From assembly GCA_937139415.1 (NCBI GenBank), contig CAKZPS010000020.1:1-64000 (forward strand): 64,000 nt of DNA, read 5' to 3'. Within the stretch, counting starts at the first letter, position 1. Each line of letters opens with the position of its first letter. The notes beneath the pieces are model-generated. The model did no database searches and was not told where the DNA came from. It was given only the letters and a program-made list of their open reading frames with translations. Shown piece after piece: positions 52,647 through 60,471 of this stretch. The DNA is from an uncultured bacterium. Its GTDB lineage: Bacteria > Atribacterota > Atribacteria > Atribacterales > Caldatribacteriaceae. Made by a program: the position numbers and the translations under genes.

Positions 52647-53404
52647 GAGGAAGAAGAGGTAGTAGGAGACGTTCCACTACTCGCTAAAGAGAGAGGGTTT
52701 TGGTATGGTGGACAACTAATGGGAATAGTTTTTCGATACGTAATAGCATGCATAGCGTTATCGATCCCTTTCAAGGTCACTATCGCTTGTCCTGAAGTAA
52801 TACCGTTACTTTGAAAGTAGTTTTGCACTCCGATCGTGAAAATCTCGAGGGTGAAAGAGGTAGTTTGATTGTAAAGGGTGCTTCCCGAAAGGTTGCTGGG
52901 GAGAACGGGGAGAAAACGCACCGAAAGGGGAATACTTCTCGTTAGAGCGGAAATAACTTTCCCCTTACCATCGGCGTACTCGATTAACGCCTCCTCAATC
53001 ACGCCTCCTACGGCATTGATAGGATGAATGGTGAATTCAACTACTCGCGCAAAAGTAACGTTTTCGGTCTCAGTAATACTTTCGCTATTCTCCGTAAAGG
53101 AAGAAGTGGTGGTTGTAGTTTCACTTGAGGAATAAACATTTTGATCAACAGTTTCCAAAGTGGTCTCGGTTATGATACTATTAGTTGTTTGTTGAGTGTT
53201 GGTAGTCTCGGAAGTAAGGGTGGTTATTGCGAGCACCCCAAGTATGCCCGCAGGGACTTCGTTTCCGTCCTCTTTGAGCACTCTCGCCCTTATATCCACT
53301 TTCGCCGTGGGAAACATGGGATTATCGGAAAACCACCCACATCCGGTAAGAAAGGTGAGAGCCCAAAAACCCAAAATGATGAAGCAAAGCCCTCTTTTCT
53401 GCAT
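52628..53404 (-). CDS. Thr/Ser-rich lipoprotein beside the secretin gene
   Basis: A 258-residue protein with a lipoprotein signal (MQKRGLCFIILGFWALTFLTGC; lipid on Cys22). Residues about 62-115 are a low-complexity Thr/Ser tract (SETTTTTSSF). A globular part follows, and the C-terminus is Ser/Thr/Pro-rich ending SSSSCPTCR. I recognise no domain. Its place between the secretin and aroK suggests a pilotin-like or surface role in the type IV pilus system, which is inference. It ends inside aroK by 19 bp. Confidence 0.75.
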   Translation of the reverse strand: MQKRGLCFIILGFWALTFLTGCGWFSDNPMFPTAKVDIRARVLKEDGNEVPAGILGVLAITTLTSETTNTQQTTNSIITETTLETVDQNVYSSSETTTTTSSFTENSESITETENVTFARVVEFTIHPINAVGGVIEEALIEYADGKGKVISALTRSIPLSVRFLPVLPSNLSGSTLYNQTTSFTLEIFTIGVQNYFQSNGITSGQAIVTLKGIDNAMHAITYRKTIPISCPPYQNPLSLASSGTSPTTSSSSCPTCR

Positions 53405-53417
53405 GGTATTCCCTCCT

Positions 53418-55115
53418 TCACATGTCGATGATATAGGGAGTGAGGAAGATGATGAGCTCGGTTTCTTTATGGGTTTTATTGCGGAGGATGAAGAGATTCC
53501 CGAGAATCGGTATCTCGCTCAGAATGGGGATTCTCGTGATATTTTCGATATCCTCACTCTTGATGAGCCCCCCGATAACCATGGTTTCCCCGCTGCGCAG
53601 TCGCGCGATGGTATCGGCGGATTTCGTGCTCTTTTGGGGGTCTTGGAACTTCAATCCGGCAAGGACGTAATCACGCGTGGAGTAGGTGCTCACCTCAGGT
53701 TTGGCATGAACCACTACCGTGCCCTCCTGGGTGAGGGTCGGAGTCACTTCTAATTTGACTCCTACTTCAATAGTTTGGAGAGCGCCGGGAATGAGATTTC
53801 CCTCGGCATCTCTCTCTAAGTTACGGTAAGGGATGGATTCTCCCACGTTGATGAGGGCGGTTTTCCCGCTCAGGGTGAGGATACGGGGATTGCCCACCAG
53901 TCTCCCCCACTTTTTCGTTTCCAGGGCTTTGATGGTCACTTCAACCAGGTTCTGTCGCTCCAGGGTTCCTCCTAAGGTCAACTCTCCAAAAGAGATTTCT
54001 CCCTCTTTGAGCACGGTTCCTTCGGGAGTATCTTGAGCGGTGGACCAACTCACTCCGAGATCTTTGACCTTTTCCCGATTGATCTCTAAAAGCTTCACAT
54101 CGATCATAATTTGGGGGAGTCTCCGATCGAGGTTAGAGAGGAGCTGTGCTACCGCTTCGAGTTCTTCTTTCGTTCCTCTCACGAGAAACGCTTTTTTGGA
54201 AAAGTCATAGTTGACCCGCTCTTCTTCAGGAATGATAATCCGGAGCAATTCCCGGATTCTCTGTAGTTCTGCTTCCTCTTCATAGAGATTGTTGGAGAGA
54301 TAGAAGACCTGAAACTCGGTAGGAAGATCTATGGTTTTGAGAATTTCTTCCACTTTTTGAAACTCTTCTTCTTTCCCTCGTACAAGAAGGGTTTTCGAGA
54401 CCGAATCGGCAACCACTCGATCTCCATCGATGAGGAGACCCACCGCCTCTTTTGCTCTCAATGCATCAATGTATTTGAGAGGAAATCTCTTTACCGTAAG
54501 AAGTCCAAAGGACTCCTCGAGCTTTCTCCTTTCCCCGATGATGATGTTCTTCCCCAATCGTACCTGACCTAATCCCCGTGTGGTGAGGATGTATCCTAAG
54601 GCTTGTTCGAAGGTAAGGTTTTCAAAGGAAGCGGTAATTTTCCCTTCCACTGAGTCATCCACCACGATGTTTACTCCCGCTACTTTTGCCAAGGCAAGGA
54701 GAGCATCCCGCACCTCGGTATCGTAAAAATCAAAGGAATACAGGTTTTCCCCTCTCGTTTGCGGTGCAAACGGACCCTTGAGGATGAGGCTTACCAGACG
54801 CCCTCCTGCTTCGTCGTAGGTTTCGTAAGGGGTAGATTGATTCAATTCCACCCACAGGGTGAGAGCATCGCCTTGAGTGCGGAAAATGACCTTGGCGAGC
54901 GGGCCAATATTCATCGGTCTTTCGGCATAAGGAAGGGCGTTTTGTGCTTCTTCGATGGATAGGGCCAATCGGTAGGGATCGGGAGAAACATCTCGCCATT
55001 TCACCGGCTGATCGAACTTGAAAGTGAGCTTAATTTCAGAACCATCGGCGCGGTAGAAAAAATCCTTCAGGGTAGCTCCATAACTCCATTCCCAAAAGAA
55101 TATTGTGGTAATCAC
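53418..55115 (-). CDS. pilQ: Type IV pilus secretin PilQ
   Basis: An outer-membrane channel protein of at least 565 residues. An AMIN-like N-terminal domain (FKFDQPVKWRDVS) is followed by a secretin/TonB short domain (FDFYDTEVRDALLALAKVA). Two NolW repeats and the C-terminal secretin core come next (VGNPRILTLSGKTALINVGES, then VIGGLIKSEDIENITRIPIL). GTG 55115 truncates the signal peptide. The frame is open upstream, and starting at CTG 55139 (overlapping the pilP stop) or ATT 55154 would give MKLSLVLAVITTIFF, a complete signal. Only those rare starts are available. Confidence 0.93.
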   Translation of the reverse strand: MITTIFFWEWSYGATLKDFFYRADGSEIKLTFKFDQPVKWRDVSPDPYRLALSIEEAQNALPYAERPMNIGPLAKVIFRTQGDALTLWVELNQSTPYETYDEAGGRLVSLILKGPFAPQTRGENLYSFDFYDTEVRDALLALAKVAGVNIVVDDSVEGKITASFENLTFEQALGYILTTRGLGQVRLGKNIIIGERRKLEESFGLLTVKRFPLKYIDALRAKEAVGLLIDGDRVVADSVSKTLLVRGKEEEFQKVEEILKTIDLPTEFQVFYLSNNLYEEEAELQRIRELLRIIIPEEERVNYDFSKKAFLVRGTKEELEAVAQLLSNLDRRLPQIMIDVKLLEINREKVKDLGVSWSTAQDTPEGTVLKEGEISFGELTLGGTLERQNLVEVTIKALETKKWGRLVGNPRILTLSGKTALINVGESIPYRNLERDAEGNLIPGALQTIEVGVKLEVTPTLTQEGTVVVHAKPEVSTYSTRDYVLAGLKFQDPQKSTKSADTIARLRSGETMVIGGLIKSEDIENITRIPILSEIPILGNLFILRNKTHKETELIIFLTPYIIDM

Positions 55116-55135
55116 AGCGAGAACGAGGGATAGCT

Positions 55136-55696
55136 TCAGTCGGAAAGCGAAAATACGAACTCCCTCCCCTCATATTCGAGTATCATTTGTCCTTCTCCTA
55201 CTTTAACTAACCTGAGCTTATCTTGCAAGGGCTTTTTTGAGGTGAGGATGAAAATTCTCCCCTCCACTTCTACAATGAACGCTTGTTCCCCTCCTGAGGT
55301 AACCATTCCTCGGATGGTGATAGAGGGCAAAGGCTCTTCTTCAACTTCGGAAACTCCTTCTTGCGAGAGTTCGGCCTCGATTTCCTCTCCCGTTTCTTGT
55401 TCTCCCTCTATTACCGTTTCGTATTCTCCTCCGTTTCCTGGAAGGGGGGATGCGGCAAAGATATCTCGAAAAGCAGACAACTCTTCCTCTTCATACCAGG
55501 GGAGGAAGAAGTTGGCGGGTGGTTCCTCTGGGGAGGGAAGAGTTGAAACTACTTGGTTTTTCGTTCCGGGAGAGAACGGATATTGGGGAGAAGGAGAGGG
55601 TGTCGCAAGTCTCCCCCCAACTTCATAACTGAGGAAGGCAAGGAATCCGATGACACCTACCAAGGCGATAATCAAGGAGTTTTCTCGTTCCTTCAT
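55136..55696 (-). CDS. PilP/GspC-like pilus assembly protein
   Basis: A 186-residue protein with a membrane anchor (residues 8-26), a Pro-rich linker (ATPSPSPQYPFSP) and an acidic stretch. The C-terminal beta domain (SITIRGMVTSGGEQAFIVEVEGRIF) resembles the homology region of PilP and GspC. It would link the PilN/PilO platform to the secretin in the periplasm. Similarity is by layout and position between pilO and pilQ. Confidence 0.75.
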   Translation of the reverse strand: MKERENSLIIALVGVIGFLAFLSYEVGGRLATPSPSPQYPFSPGTKNQVVSTLPSPEEPPANFFLPWYEEEELSAFRDIFAASPLPGNGGEYETVIEGEQETGEEIEAELSQEGVSEVEEEPLPSITIRGMVTSGGEQAFIVEVEGRIFILTSKKPLQDKLRLVKVGEGQMILEYEGREFVFSLSD

Positions 55697-56226
55697 GGGG
55701 ATCCCTCGAGAGCAAGGAGGTAGATAGAGAAATTGATATTCACGGTGAAGAGCTCTTGTTCTCGGCGAAAGCTAAATCCTTTGACTTGGATGAGACGAGG
55801 TGATTGACGGAGATAATTGAGAAAGAAGAGGAAACTCTGGAAAGAACTTCTTAACGAAGCCTGAAGAGGCATCTCGGCATAATCACTCATTTTTTGTATG
55901 CCTTGAGGAGTTAAAAGGAGAATCTCTGCTTGGGAGAAGAAAGAAGCGTCCTCAATGGTGAGGAGGAGATTGGGAATTTCAGTTTCACTGGGGATTCGTT
56001 CTTCTAATACTTGGGCCGTCTTCTGCAATCTGTTCAATTGCTTCTCCAAGGCTTCTAATTGCTGTACTTTTTTGCGAAGGGTTAAGGCTTCTTGGTACAG
56101 GCGGTCTCTTTCCTGGGCGAGGGAATCGACTTGCTGGAAAGTAGGTATGATTCCCCAATAGAATAGTACGATGATTATCCCTGCCCATCCGAGAAGATAC
56201 CATGCCCACTTTTTTTCAAAACTCAT
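55693..56226 (-). CDS. pilO: PilO-like pilus alignment protein
   Basis: A 177-residue protein with one membrane helix (WYLLGWAGIIIVLFYWGII), a coiled coil (about 35-75) and a small ferredoxin-like C-terminal domain. PilO pairs with PilN in the inner membrane. Its start overlaps pilN by ATGA and its stop overlaps the next gene. Confidence 0.8.
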   Translation of the reverse strand: MSFEKKWAWYLLGWAGIIIVLFYWGIIPTFQQVDSLAQERDRLYQEALTLRKKVQQLEALEKQLNRLQKTAQVLEERIPSETEIPNLLLTIEDASFFSQAEILLLTPQGIQKMSDYAEMPLQASLRSSFQSFLFFLNYLRQSPRLIQVKGFSFRREQELFTVNINFSIYLLALEGSP

Positions 56227-56777
56227 GGCTTTCGCAACCTCAGAGAGAGTTCAAAAGTGTATGCGCCATCGTTTCCTAAGGTGAGGGAATGAAAATCGGC
56301 GGAGAGGAAAAGATTCTCATAAACGGAAAGTGCATCGATGAAACGAGCGAGGCTAAAGATACTCTGTGATTTCCCCCGACAGTCTATCTTCTCACTCGTG
56401 AAACTCGCTTCGTCGAGATAGAGGTCCACGGGCATGCTTTGGCCGATACAAGCGAGGATGCGTAACCAATCTGGTTCTTGGGCGATGAGGGATTTGAGCA
56501 CATTTATCCGCTTCTCGATCCGATTGACTTCTGCTTGGACCGCGCGCAGTTTTTGTTCGCGCTCTTTGAGCTGCGTTACTTCCCTTGTGAGCATGCCGAT
56601 TTCGTTGGTAAGCGAGGTTATTTCCAGTTGGGTCACAAGATAAACGTAGAGATGAAAGGTGGTGAAGCTCAGAAGAATGGCGAGGAAGAGGAGGCGTAGC
56701 CAATTCGGTGTTTTTTTTGCCGCGTATTTCTTGGGAAGTAAATTGATTTTTACCGGATAGCCGACTTTTAGCTCCAT
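56223..56777 (-). CDS. pilN: PilN-like pilus alignment protein
   Basis: A 184-residue protein with the short cytoplasmic segment VKINLLPKKYAAKK, matching the PilN INLLP motif that binds PilM. A membrane helix (about 27-49), a coiled coil (about 55-95) and a C-terminal domain follow. It overlaps pilM and pilO. Confidence 0.88.
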   Translation of the reverse strand: MELKVGYPVKINLLPKKYAAKKTPNWLRLLFLAILLSFTTFHLYVYLVTQLEITSLTNEIGMLTREVTQLKEREQKLRAVQAEVNRIEKRINVLKSLIAQEPDWLRILACIGQSMPVDLYLDEASFTSEKIDCRGKSQSIFSLARFIDALSVYENLFLSADFHSLTLGNDGAYTFELSLRLRKP

Positions 56778-57751
56778 AGACTTGCTCCTAAGGCGGAGAG
56801 AAATCTCTCGCTGGGAATGGACTCTCTTCCTAAGACAAAGGGCTTACTCCCCTCGCAATGGGGAGAAATGTTTTGTGCAACCAAACGTCGCAGAGGGACA
56901 AGACAGGCCCCTCCACCGATTACAAAACATCTCTCTCCTTCGACGTCAGCCTTGAACTCGGTTTGGAGGAAGGCCAGGGATCGACGTAATTCCACCGCCA
57001 AGTCTTGACCTCCTTCTCTGACTCCTTCTTCCAGTTGATAGGGGAGGTTGTTCCCCTCGTTTCCTCTCTTCATCATTTCCATGATATCTATGGTGGAGAG
57101 AGAAAATTTCTCTTCTAGGAGATTCCATATTTTATGCAATCCCCAGCTAAAATACCGGGCAAATTTCAAGTGTCCTTCATTGAAGTAAACAATGGCACTC
57201 TTTTGGAAACCGATGTCGATGAGAATGAAGGGGATTCTCTGTAATTCTTGGTAGAAGCTCAAGAGAGCCCGAGCTAAGCTCAACGCTTGTGGTTCGATAG
57301 CCTCGATTCTAATACCTGCTTGAAAGAAGGCTTCTACCCATTCTTGCACTGCTACGGTTGGTGTGGCAGAAAAGAGGATCTCCAACCCGTGTTCGTCCTT
57401 TCGCAAGGGGTACCAGCCGACTTGGAGGTTGTCTTCGCCGGTAATAATCGAGCTTGCTTCCCAACGAAGGGCGTTTTCAAGCTCTCCTTCTGGCATGTCG
57501 GGGAGATGAACATGGTGGATGACCATCCTGGGATGATAGAAAGCAAGGGCCACCTCCTTAGGAAGTCTATGACGTTGGAAAAAGAGCCGTACATTCTCGA
57601 TGAGGAGATTCTTACTCTTCATCTCCCCTTCGGCAAGAATTTCCCCTGGGAGGACGAGTTCTCCTACCCGCAATACCTCAAATCGGTTTTCTCGTCTCCT
57701 TTGCGATAGACAATACTTCAAAGAGTAGTGTCCTAAGTCGATACCTAACAT
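56768..57751 (-). CDS. pilM: PilM actin-like pilus assembly ATPase
   Basis: A 327-residue actin/FtsA-fold protein with LGIDLGHYSLKYCLSQ at the N-terminus, LRWEASSII, FILIDIGFQKSAIVYF (phosphate 2) and VIGGGACLVPLRRLV. It sits on the cytoplasmic side and binds the PilN tail. pilM-N-O-P-Q is the conserved order. Confidence 0.9.
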   Translation of the reverse strand: MLGIDLGHYSLKYCLSQRRRENRFEVLRVGELVLPGEILAEGEMKSKNLLIENVRLFFQRHRLPKEVALAFYHPRMVIHHVHLPDMPEGELENALRWEASSIITGEDNLQVGWYPLRKDEHGLEILFSATPTVAVQEWVEAFFQAGIRIEAIEPQALSLARALLSFYQELQRIPFILIDIGFQKSAIVYFNEGHLKFARYFSWGLHKIWNLLEEKFSLSTIDIMEMMKRGNEGNNLPYQLEEGVREGGQDLAVELRRSLAFLQTEFKADVEGERCFVIGGGACLVPLRRLVAQNISPHCEGSKPFVLGRESIPSERFLSALGASLWS

Positions 57752-57754
57752 TGT

Positions 57755-58171
57755 TTACCTCATGTAGGGAGAAACAAAAGGATTCTCGATGGCGACGATT
57801 TCTGGTTTTTCCTTACGCCATTCGAACCGAGCCCTCACAAGCTCTTCTCCTTCTTTAGTGATAGTTATTGTATCACGAGTGACGGTAACTTGGTAAGTGG
57901 GAACGAAGCGTGAAGAGAACCTACCGATGTAGTGTTCGGGGCTTTGGATTTCTATTATTTCCAGTACCTCGGCAAGAACTCCCTCTATTTCGTATTCACT
58001 TATCATCCTCTCTCGATGGAGCTCGAGGAACTGGAAGTGGGAAAGTGCCAAACGGTAAAAGATGGTACACAGGATGAAAACCAAAATGCTGAAAGCCAAG
58101 AGGAAGATTTCTAAAGCTCCTCTGTCTCTATTTCCAAAAGGAGGGTCGGATATGGAGAGAAATTTTCTCAT
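57755..58171 (-). CDS. PilX-like minor pilus protein
   Basis: About 138 residues. After a short positively charged start, RDRGALEIFLLAFSILVFIL resembles the leader and hydrophobic helix of PilX-type minor pilins, though the Glu is at +3 instead of +5. The rest is soluble. ATG 58171 is favoured over 58189. It overlaps the PilW-like gene by 44 bp. Assignment is from position and N-terminus. Confidence 0.65.
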   Translation of the reverse strand: MRKFLSISDPPFGNRDRGALEIFLLAFSILVFILCTIFYRLALSHFQFLELHRERMISEYEIEGVLAEVLEIIEIQSPEHYIGRFSSRFVPTYQVTVTRDTITITKEGEELVRARFEWRKEKPEIVAIENPFVSPYMR

Positions 58172-58646
58172 CTTCTTGGGGTGCATCAATGGTAAACTGT
58201 GTGGATACCAACTCTTGCGAGGAAAGAGATGGATCGAGACAAAAGTGGAGTTCTCTACATTTCTCCACCAATGGATTAGCCACTCCTCTATTGAGTAGGA
58301 GGAGGTCTTCTCCGGATAGATAGATATCGATGGAGTTTTCGCCTAAGGACAATCGTAATCTTTTCCCGTGATTGAGAATTTGTACTGTTTTACTGTAACG
58401 AATGAGTTGAAAAAGGGTGTGGGTAGCGGTGAGAGTATTCTCGGAAACGTCGATGCGGGATACAAGATGTTCCCACACTTGGAAGTACATGACCACGCAA
58501 TGCATGAGTGAAGTCACCACGAAAAAAAAGAGGGTGAGGCTCACAACGAGTTCGATCAATGAAAATCCCTCATCTTTTGACCAGCGTACGTAAAACCACG
58601 ATAGTCCTTTTCTCTTTTTCATGGTACACAGCGACCTTAAGTTCAT
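58128..58646 (-). CDS. PilW/GspJ-like minor prepilin
   Basis: A 172-residue protein with a type III prepilin leader, KDEG then FSLIELVVSLTLFFFV. Cleavage before Phe and Glu at +5 fit PilD processing. The leader is long (about 27 residues), so ATG 58622 (MKKRKGLSW) may be the true start. The rest is beta-rich, as in GspJ and PilW. Confidence 0.8.
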   Translation of the reverse strand: MNLRSLCTMKKRKGLSWFYVRWSKDEGFSLIELVVSLTLFFFVVTSLMHCVVMYFQVWEHLVSRIDVSENTLTATHTLFQLIRYSKTVQILNHGKRLRLSLGENSIDIYLSGEDLLLLNRGVANPLVEKCRELHFCLDPSLSSQELVSTQFTIDAPQEDEKISLHIRPSFWK

Positions 58647-58905
58647 CGAGGTAGAGAGAGAATTCTTTCCTCTCTATTCTGACGTAAAAGGAGTCACTCT
58701 CCTCCGGGAATACCTTTCCTGCTTTCAAGGCTTCCATAGCATTTACGGCGAGTAGGAGTGCCTTCTCAAGGCGAGAGCTTTTCGTGGATATCGTTTGCAG
58801 GTGGTACATTTGAGAAGAGAGGAGCACGAGAAACACCAAAGCAAGAGAGGTAGAAACTGCTATACCGATGAAGGTGGTCCCTTTCTCACCGTGGTGGTTT
58901 ATCAC
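58570..58905 (-). CDS. Minor pilin-like protein (PilV/GspI or GspK position)
   Basis: A 111-residue protein starting MINHHGEKG, followed by TTFIGIAVSTSLALVFLVLL. This looks like a prepilin leader, but the +5 Glu is replaced by Gly, as in tip-pilins of the GspK kind. A short soluble part follows. It overlaps its neighbours on both sides by 77 and 20 bp. Confidence 0.65.
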   Translation of the reverse strand: MINHHGEKGTTFIGIAVSTSLALVFLVLLSSQMYHLQTISTKSSRLEKALLLAVNAMEALKAGKVFPEESDSFYVRIERKEFSLYLDELKVAVYHEKEKRTIVVLRTLVKR

Positions 58906-59342
58906 CGATACGCACCCTGCCGGTCACCGGAGTAACAATGATGTATTTTCTCGCGTTTTTTGAGCGCAGCGTAATGGTGCCGCCGCAAGAAGGAACGCCG
59001 GTAGGATAAAAGAAGAGGGTGTTAGAGGGGAAATTGGTGGCGTAGAGGGTTGTCCCTGTGGGGAGAGCGATGATTTCGGTAGTTCCCCTCTTGCCCCGAT
59101 AGAGGAGTCTATTCTCGGAAGTATCAAAGAGGAGGCGAATGCTTTTTCCACTCTGGATGGCTTCCATCTTGGCTTCACGGATTTTGGTAACGAGGAGGGT
59201 AAGGCTCAATTTGAGGAGATAGTGGTTACGCACTTCAACTAAGGACCAAGAGGAGAGAGAAAAGAAAAAGAAGGCGAGAGTAACGGTTACCATAAGCTCT
59301 ACCGTGGTAAAACCTCTATTGCTCTTTCCGGAGAAAACCCAT
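58886..59342 (-). pseudogene. GspH/FimU-like minor prepilin with start out of frame
   Basis: The body (from 59293 downwards) is a 135-residue pseudopilin: VTVTLAFFFFSL, then a GspH-like beta domain ending VTPVTGRVRIGDK. Upstream in the same frame lies the leader RGFTTVEL, with the expected Gly-Phe cleavage and Glu+5. No ATG, GTG or TTG occurs between it and the in-frame stop near 59364. One frame away, ATG 59340-59342 behind AAGGAGG encodes MGFLRKEQ then stops. Removing one base near 59315-59318 would join them as MGFLRKEQ-RGFTTVEL. A real frameshift or a sequence error. Confidence 0.75.
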
Positions 59343-59384
59343 CCCTCCTTTTGCCTCTAAATGTATCTTGGGAGGAGAAAGAAG

Positions 59385-59843
59385 TCAAGATGTAGCAAGA
59401 AGAAAAAGGCCGAGATACCAAGCAATAATTTTTTCTCCCCAAAGGAGTGCCACTACCGCTCCACCACTCAAGAAAGGAGCAAAGGGGAGGGGGTCCTTGA
59501 GGGTTTTCTTCTTCTTAAGGATGAGTGCTACCCCCAAGAGGGCTCCACCGAGGAAAGCGAGAAAGAGGGCGAGTACCCCCAGCCTCCACCCCAGAAAGAG
59601 TCCGATGGCTCCACTCAGTTTGACGTCACCAAAACCTACTCCCTCCGGTCGGAGGAGATAGAGGAGGAAAAAGAAAGAAAAGAGAATCCCTGCTCCGAGG
59701 AGTTTTTCCCAGGAGAGAGCAAAGAAGAGTGGAACCCCGCCTAAGAGGTAGAGGATCACGTTCCCCAGATCGGGAATGCGATGGGTTTTCCAATCGATGA
59801 ACGAGAGAACCCCCAAGATGAGAATAAAGAAAAATTGAACCAT
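59385..59843 (-). CDS. pilD: Prepilin peptidase, short form
   Basis: An aspartic protease of about 152 residues that cleaves prepilin leaders. The catalytic Asp residues are in LSFIDWKTHRIPD and GVGFGDVKL. The N-terminal Cys4 methylase domain of typical PilD (about 100 residues) is absent, so N-methylation may be lacking or done elsewhere. About six membrane helices are visible. ATG 59843 follows GGGGAGG, which abuts a GC-rich hairpin. Confidence 0.9.
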   Translation of the reverse strand: MVQFFFILILGVLSFIDWKTHRIPDLGNVILYLLGGVPLFFALSWEKLLGAGILFSFFFLLYLLRPEGVGFGDVKLSGAIGLFLGWRLGVLALFLAFLGGALLGVALILKKKKTLKDPLPFAPFLSGGAVVALLWGEKIIAWYLGLFLLATS

Positions 59844-59852
59844 AAGGCCTCC

Positions 59853-59871
59853 CCCCAGCATAGAGCTGGGG
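59853..59871 (-). promoter_or_regulatory. GC-rich hairpin between pilin and prepilin peptidase genes
   Basis: On the - strand CCCCAGC (59871-59865) and GCTGGGG (59859-59853) form a perfect 7-bp stem with a 5-nt loop. The 3' arm runs straight into the pilD ribosome site GGGGAGG. It could protect the pilin message and dampen pilD translation. There is no T-tract, so a strong terminator is unlikely. Confidence 0.55.
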
Positions 59872-59958
59872 AGTAAGGTTTCAAGAGGTGTTTTTATCAA
59901 TCAGTGATAATTTCACTCGTTACGGTGATGACGTTGGCGACGGTGTTGGTGACGATGC

Positions 59959-60408
59959 TTACCAGCTAACATTCTCTCCACCTTCTGGTGGTGTATCTAC
60001 AGTAATGACACCACCCGCGGAAATGATGAAGCGTTTATCGGTTTCCCCTGTTGGTGTTGCCGGATCCCAAATGTAATAAGTCGCGCCATTGTTGTCGGCT
60101 TTACACTGGTAGTAAGAATTACCGATGGGAGTCTTGGGTGGGTTGGGAATATTTGCCTTTATTGCGTTGACGAGGCCTTGATTGCTCTTGGGATAGTCTG
60201 CCAAGGCGTTTTCGGTAGAATACACCTCTACTGCGGTAGCCATTTGATGGAGATTGGCCTTGGTAGCGTTTTGTGCTGCTACTAAGCGTGAAGTGGTGTA
60301 ACGGGGGATGGCAATGGCCATGAGGAACCCGATAATGGCCACCACGATGATGAGCTCGATCAGGGTGAAACCCTCATTTTTTCTCTTCTTTCGGACGCTC
60401 TTGTTCAT
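59959..60408 (-). CDS. pilA: Type IV major pilin
   Basis: A 149-residue prepilin with leader MNKSVRKKRKNEG cleaved before FTLIELIIVVAIIGFLMAIAIP (split helix). Glu+5 is present. The soluble domain contains AAQNATKANLHQMATAVEVY and ends ENVSW; a Ca-binding or GspG-like pseudopilin character is possible given SYYQCKADNNG. ATG 60408 follows GGAGG. It has its own extended -10 promoter and lies between pilC and pilD. Confidence 0.92.
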   Translation of the reverse strand: MNKSVRKKRKNEGFTLIELIIVVAIIGFLMAIAIPRYTTSRLVAAQNATKANLHQMATAVEVYSTENALADYPKSNQGLVNAIKANIPNPPKTPIGNSYYQCKADNNGATYYIWDPATPTGETDKRFIISAGGVITVDTPPEGGENVSW

Positions 60409-60452
60409 AGAAACACCTCCAAACGTGGTTTTGCAAATCGATCGGATAAACA

Positions 60453-60461
60453 ATTATACCA
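60453..60461 (-). promoter_or_regulatory. Extended -10 promoter of the pilin gene
   Basis: TGGTATAAT on the - strand (TATAAT at 60458-60453 with TG one base before) forms a perfect extended -10. No good -35 is seen 17 nt upstream, where the pilC end lies. Transcription would start near 60446, about 38 nt before the pilin ATG, giving pilin its own high-level transcript. Confidence 0.6.
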
Positions 60462-60471
60462 AATTTCTCCC

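Noticed and set aside
59888-60076. + strand frame encoding a GDDVGDGVGDD acidic repeat
   Set aside because: It is antisense to the pilin end and arises from the imperfect repeat there; no ribosome site.
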